Shown in pieces: positions 60,803 through 64,000 of a stretch of DNA of 64,000 nt. Source of the stretch: Sphingomonas sp. J315. Its GTDB lineage: Bacteria; Pseudomonadota; Alphaproteobacteria; Sphingomonadales; Sphingomonadaceae. The stretch lies in assembly GCF_024666595.1 (NCBI RefSeq), contig NZ_CP088296.1:62001-126000 (forward strand). Direction: 5' to 3'. Position 1 is the first letter of the stretch, and each line of letters starts with the position of its first letter. Under the pieces are notes generated by a model. That model had not been told where the DNA came from, did not search any database, and saw only the letters and a list, made by a program, of their open reading frames with translations. Position numbers and translations under genes: made by a program.

Positions 60803-62263
60803 ATGCGCTCCCCCGCCCTGCCCTTCGCCGTTGCGCTCGCGCTGATCGCAGGCGGCTGCGAGCGCCGACCCGACGATGTCGCCGTGGTGGTCAGCACGAT
60901 CGGCGGCGCGGCGGAACTGTCGGACCCTGCAAAGGGCGAACTCGATTTCTCTCAGCGCGTCGTGCTGAGCGCGACCGCACAGGGGCTGGTGCGCTTCGAC
61001 GCCAATGGCGGGATCGAGCCGGGCATCGCCGAACGCTGGATCGTCACCGATGGCGGGCGCAGCTACATCTTTCGCCTGCGCGACGCCGAATGGGATGACG
61101 GAGAACCGATCACTGCGGCCGATGTCGTCGCCAGTATGCGCGCCACGATCGGCCCCCGCGCGCGCTCCTCGATCGCCCCTTTTGTCGCCGTGATCGACGA
61201 GGTGGTCGAGATGACACCGCAGGTGGTAGAGGTCCGGCTGAAAAGCGCCCGCACCGACCTGCTCAAGCTGTTCGCCCAGCCTGAATTCGCGATCCTGCGT
61301 CGCCCGCGCCTTGCCGGAACGGGACCGTTTCACATCGCCGAGAGCGGTGACACTTCCCTTTTGCTGCGTCCCAATCGCGGCCCCAGCCTCGATCCCGAGG
61401 CTGGGGAGGATGAGCCAGATCCCGCCGACAATGTCCGGCTGCGCGGCGAGCGTGCCGCACTCGCGCTTATCCGCTTCGCGCGGCGCGAATCCGACCTGAT
61501 TCTCGGTGGCAGCTTCCGCGACTGGCCATTGCTCTCCCATGCCGATATTGCCCCGGCGAACTTGCGGGTCGACCCTGCGGTCGGGCTGTTCGGCATCGCG
61601 ATCGTGTCAGACAAGGGCTTTACCGCCGATGCGATAAATCGCGAGGCGCTGGCGATGGCGATCGACCGTGTCGCGCTGACCGCCGTGTTTCGACCCGAAT
61701 GGCAGCCGGTGGAGACGGTGCTTCCCGCCCAGTTCGACTCCGCCGCCCCTCCAGCGGCACCGGCCTGGGTGAACCAGCCACTGGAAGAACGGGTGAACGC
61801 TGCCCGCAACCGCGTTGCAGCGTGGCGTTCAGCTAATCCGGACGCGCCCCTGACGATCCGCATTGCAATGACCCGGAGTCCTGGCACCAAATTGCTGTGG
61901 AACCGCGTCGCCCGCGATCTACGCACAATCGGGCTAACGCCCGCATGGGTGAACGAACGCGAGGACGCCGACCTGCGCGTTATCGACAGCGTTGCCCCCT
62001 ATGACAGCGGGCGCTGGTATCTGGTCACCGCCTGCCGAAACTGCCCCGACGATCTGGCTTCCGTGATCGAAGCAGCACGCGACGCTCCGACGCTTGGGGA
62101 GCGCGCCCGCCGCATCGCGGAGGCCGACCTCGCGCTCACCGCCGCGCATCGCTATATCCCGATCGCACAACCGCTGCGCTGGTCGGTTGCGGCGCTCAGG
62201 CTCAGCGCGTTCCAGACGAACCCGCGCGCCTGGCATCCGCTGACCCATCTGCGCGAGCCCTAG
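60803..62263 (+). CDS. Solute-binding lipoprotein, peptide ABC type (SBP family 5)
   Basis: 486 residues. A lipoprotein signal (ALPFAVALALIAGGC) and the fold of oligopeptide-type binding proteins: QGLVRFDANGGIEPGIAERW, RSYIFRLRDAEWDDGEPITA and AINREALAMAIDRVALTAVF. No ABC permease or ATPase gene is adjacent, so it may be an orphan or act with a distant transporter. The alternative start at 60767 would add residues before the signal. Confidence 0.85.
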   Translation: MRSPALPFAVALALIAGGCERRPDDVAVVVSTIGGAAELSDPAKGELDFSQRVVLSATAQGLVRFDANGGIEPGIAERWIVTDGGRSYIFRLRDAEWDDGEPITAADVVASMRATIGPRARSSIAPFVAVIDEVVEMTPQVVEVRLKSARTDLLKLFAQPEFAILRRPRLAGTGPFHIAESGDTSLLLRPNRGPSLDPEAGEDEPDPADNVRLRGERAALALIRFARRESDLILGGSFRDWPLLSHADIAPANLRVDPAVGLFGIAIVSDKGFTADAINREALAMAIDRVALTAVFRPEWQPVETVLPAQFDSAAPPAAPAWVNQPLEERVNAARNRVAAWRSANPDAPLTIRIAMTRSPGTKLLWNRVARDLRTIGLTPAWVNEREDADLRVIDSVAPYDSGRWYLVTACRNCPDDLASVIEAARDAPTLGERARRIAEADLALTAAHRYIPIAQPLRWSVAALRLSAFQTNPRAWHPLTHLREP

Positions 62264-62273
62264 GAGGACTGAC

Positions 62274-62690
62274 GTGGCCAAGGCGACCCGCATGCAACGC
62301 ACCCCCGACGCCTTCCCGATCGGCCGAGATCCCCATTCGGTGCGCCAGCGGGTCACCGCGATGGAGAAACTGCTCGAACGCAGCTTCACCATCCCCGGGA
62401 CGCGCCAGACCGTCGGCCTCGACGCTCTGATCGGCCTGATTCCGGTCGGCGGAGACGTGATCGCGGCCGCGATGGGCCTCTACATGATGTGGGAAGCGCG
62501 CAATATCGGCATGTCGCGCGGCGCGATGCTGCGGATGGCCGGCAATGTCGGGTTCGACTGGCTGATCGGCCTGATCCCCGGGGTAGGCGACGTCGCCGAC
62601 TTTTTCTACCGCTCCAACTCGCGCAATCTGCGGATCATCCGGCGGCACCTGGACAAGCATCACCCGGCGACCGCGACGATCGACCGATAG
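62274..62690 (+). CDS. DUF4112 protein
   Basis: 138 residues with two hydrophobic halves of similar sequence, GLDALIGLIPVGGDVIAAAM and FDWLIGLIPGVGDVADFFYR, the defining duplication of DUF4112. GTG start with AGGAGG upstream, 10 bp after the lipoprotein gene. Function unknown; a small inner-membrane protein is likely. Confidence 0.88.
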   Translation: MAKATRMQRTPDAFPIGRDPHSVRQRVTAMEKLLERSFTIPGTRQTVGLDALIGLIPVGGDVIAAAMGLYMMWEARNIGMSRGAMLRMAGNVGFDWLIGLIPGVGDVADFFYRSNSRNLRIIRRHLDKHHPATATIDR

Positions 62691-62694
62691 GCCC

Positions 62695-63168
62695 TCAGGC
62701 GATCGGCGGCACCGGAGGCGTGCTGCTGTCGCTGTCGCTGTCACTATCGCCGCCACTGTCGCGGAACCACGCCGCGGAGTCGGGACGGAACAGCATCCAC
62801 ACGGCAACCGCAGTCAGCGCGAAGGTCACGACGTTGAGCGCGACCGGAACGATCCCGACGGCCTCAAAGCCCGCGAGCGTGAACGGCAGACTAACCGCCG
62901 AGAGGCCGAAGAATGCGACAATGATCCACTTCGCCACTTCACTCGCCCTACGCGCGGTGAAATACCAGAGCAGGAGCGAGAGGAAGAGCGCGAACAGGGT
63001 GAAACCGATCAGCATCGCATGGCCCATCGGTACCATCTGCGGCATCTCGGCGAATCCCGCCTCAATCGCAGCGACCTGTTTGCTCCAGCCAAGCGCGGCG
63101 TTCAGCCCCCACACCGCGATCGACGCGAGATAGGCTTGTTCGAAACGAATAATCGAATTGGGACGCAT
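62695..63168 (-). CDS. Four-helix membrane protein, unknown
   Basis: 157 residues with about four helices (YLASIAVWGLNAALGW, HAMLIGFTLFALFLSLLLW, WIIVAFFGLSAVSLPF, LNVVTFALTAVAVWMLF) and an acidic SD-repeat tail, DSGGDSDSDSDSS, before PPVPPIA. ATG 63168 is chosen because GGGGGAG lies upstream; ATG 63177 is less likely. The family is not recognised. Confidence 0.75.
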   Translation of the reverse strand: MRPNSIIRFEQAYLASIAVWGLNAALGWSKQVAAIEAGFAEMPQMVPMGHAMLIGFTLFALFLSLLLWYFTARRASEVAKWIIVAFFGLSAVSLPFTLAGFEAVGIVPVALNVVTFALTAVAVWMLFRPDSAAWFRDSGGDSDSDSDSSTPPVPPIA

Positions 63169-63205
63169 GGTTATCACTCCCCCTGACAGGACGCCTTGCT
63201 AGGCG

Positions 63206-64000
63206 TCAGGCGGGGACGAAGTCCAGTCCGATATCGGCGGCAGGTGCCGATTGGGTCAGCCGTCCGACGCTGACATAGGTAACCCCGCTCGCAGCGATCG
63301 CCCCGATCGTGTCGAGCCGTACCCCGCCCGACGCCTCGGTCGGAACCCGCCCGGCGACCAGCGCCACCGCTTCGCGCAATGTCTCCGGCCCCATATTGTC
63401 GAGCAAAAGGTGGGTGGCTCCGGCTCCCAGCGCGGGTTCGATCTGGTCGATCCGGTCCACCTCGACGATGATCTCTGCGATCCCCGCACGCACCGCGCGC
63501 GCGACTGCCTCGTCCACCGATCCGGCCACCGCGATGTGGTTATCCTTGATCATCGCGGCGTCCCACAGGCCCATCCGGTGGTTCTTCGCCCCACCCATCC
63601 GCGTCGCATATTTCTCTAGCCGGCGCAGGCCCGGGATCGTCTTGCGCGTGTCGAGTAACGTGGCCCCACTGCCGGCCATCGCATCGACATAGGCGCGCGT
63701 CATCGTCGCGATACCGGAAAGGTGCTGGACGGTGTTGAGCGCCGAGCGTTCGGCGGTCAGCAACGCCCGCGCACTGCCGCGCAGCCGCATCAGATCGCTC
63801 CCGGCGGCCACCGCCTCTCCCTCCCCCCGCCAGCAGTTTGATCTCAGCCGCCGGGTCGAGCGCGCGGAAAAAGGCGGCAGCGATCGGCAGCCCCGCGACA
63901 ATCACCGCGTCACGGCTGTCCATCACGCCGTCGAACACCGCATCCGCCGGGATCACTGCGTTTGCAGTCACATCGCCCGTGCCGACATCCTCGGCCAGCG
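63206..64000 (-). CDS. nadC: Nicotinate-nucleotide pyrophosphorylase (5' end outside window; one frameshift)
   Basis: Quinolinate phosphoribosyltransferase of NAD synthesis. Visible from LAEDVGTGDVTANAVIP; conserved TAERSALNTVQHLSGIAT, LDTRKTIPGLRRLEKYA, GGAKNHRMGLWDAAMIKDNH and ASGGVRLDTIGAIAASG. A C6 run at 63823-63828 (expected C5) breaks the frame between EIKLLAG and GEAVAAGSDLMRLRG. Only about 15-20 N-terminal residues are missing beyond the window edge. Confidence 0.93.

Overview
The window is 64 kb of GC-rich chromosomal DNA from an alphaproteobacterium, most likely a member of the Sphingomonadales (Sphingomonas-like). The evidence is the Entner-Doudoroff edd-glk-eda cluster, the mreBCD-mrdA-rodA cell-shape operon, an endonuclease-type MutL, an alphaproteobacterial-type acetolactate synthase, a LytS/LytTR pair, small hairpin repeats of the kind seen in sphingomonads, and very tight gene packing with ATGA, GTGA and TGATG overlaps. 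Nearly all of it is core housekeeping DNA. There is one tRNA (Lys, CTT), no rRNA, no CRISPR array and no recognisable transposase or integrase.

Layout. 1-4332 (+): Entner-Doudoroff genes edd (partial), glk and eda, a CbrC-like protein and an MFS transporter. 4336-8775 (-): fatty-acid synthesis, fabD-fabG-acpP-fabF, plus mltG. 8965-10743 (+): an RcnB-like protein and the ribosomal operon rpsF-rpsR-rplI with a strong terminator. 11004-12817 (-): mutL with a palindromic repeat inside the coding sequence. 12963-18596 (+): mreB-mreC-mreD-mrdA-rodA. 18705-18780: tRNA-Lys, then about 700 bp with no supportable gene. 19486-25628: two small proteins, a sensor kinase/LytTR regulator/hydrolase operon (-), then a lipoprotein, a DUF3592 protein and an ankyrin protein (+). 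25917-38306 (-): a complete assimilatory nitrate locus: nasT-nasS, a leader with a terminator and ANTAR-type hairpins, then narK, porin, nirB, nirD, nasA, cobA, moeA and mobA. 38421-40586: small proteins and a coupled pair of secreted proteins. 40590-43967 (-): gatC-gatA-small ORF-gatB. 44010-51341: DUF4153 (-), then DUF3089, ruvX, an S10 peptidase and pyrB-pyrC (+). 51398-55239: parA, an RHH-like protein and a TPR/SPOR protein (-), with a divergent Sel1/SPOR gene (+). 55343-64000: serB (-), miaA, ilvB-ilvN-ilvC, a peptide-type solute-binding lipoprotein, DUF4112 (+), a membrane protein and nadC (-, partial).

How the genes work together. The nitrate locus is self-contained: sensing (NasS/NasT), uptake (porin, NarK), nitrate reductase (NasA), nitrite reductase (NirBD), siroheme supply (CobA) and molybdenum cofactor completion (MoeA, MobA). 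The leader between nasS and narK has the parts expected for NasT antitermination. The parA-RHH-SPOR cluster is the least understood locus.

Data quality matters here. Twelve single-base indels break ten otherwise intact genes, including essential ones (rplI, mrdA). Four are the same insertion, an extra A before GAATC on the + strand whatever the gene orientation, and five lengthen a C/G run. This points to sequencing or base-calling error, some of it perhaps linked to GANTC methylation, rather than real gene decay. I annotate those genes as single CDSs and give the indel positions.
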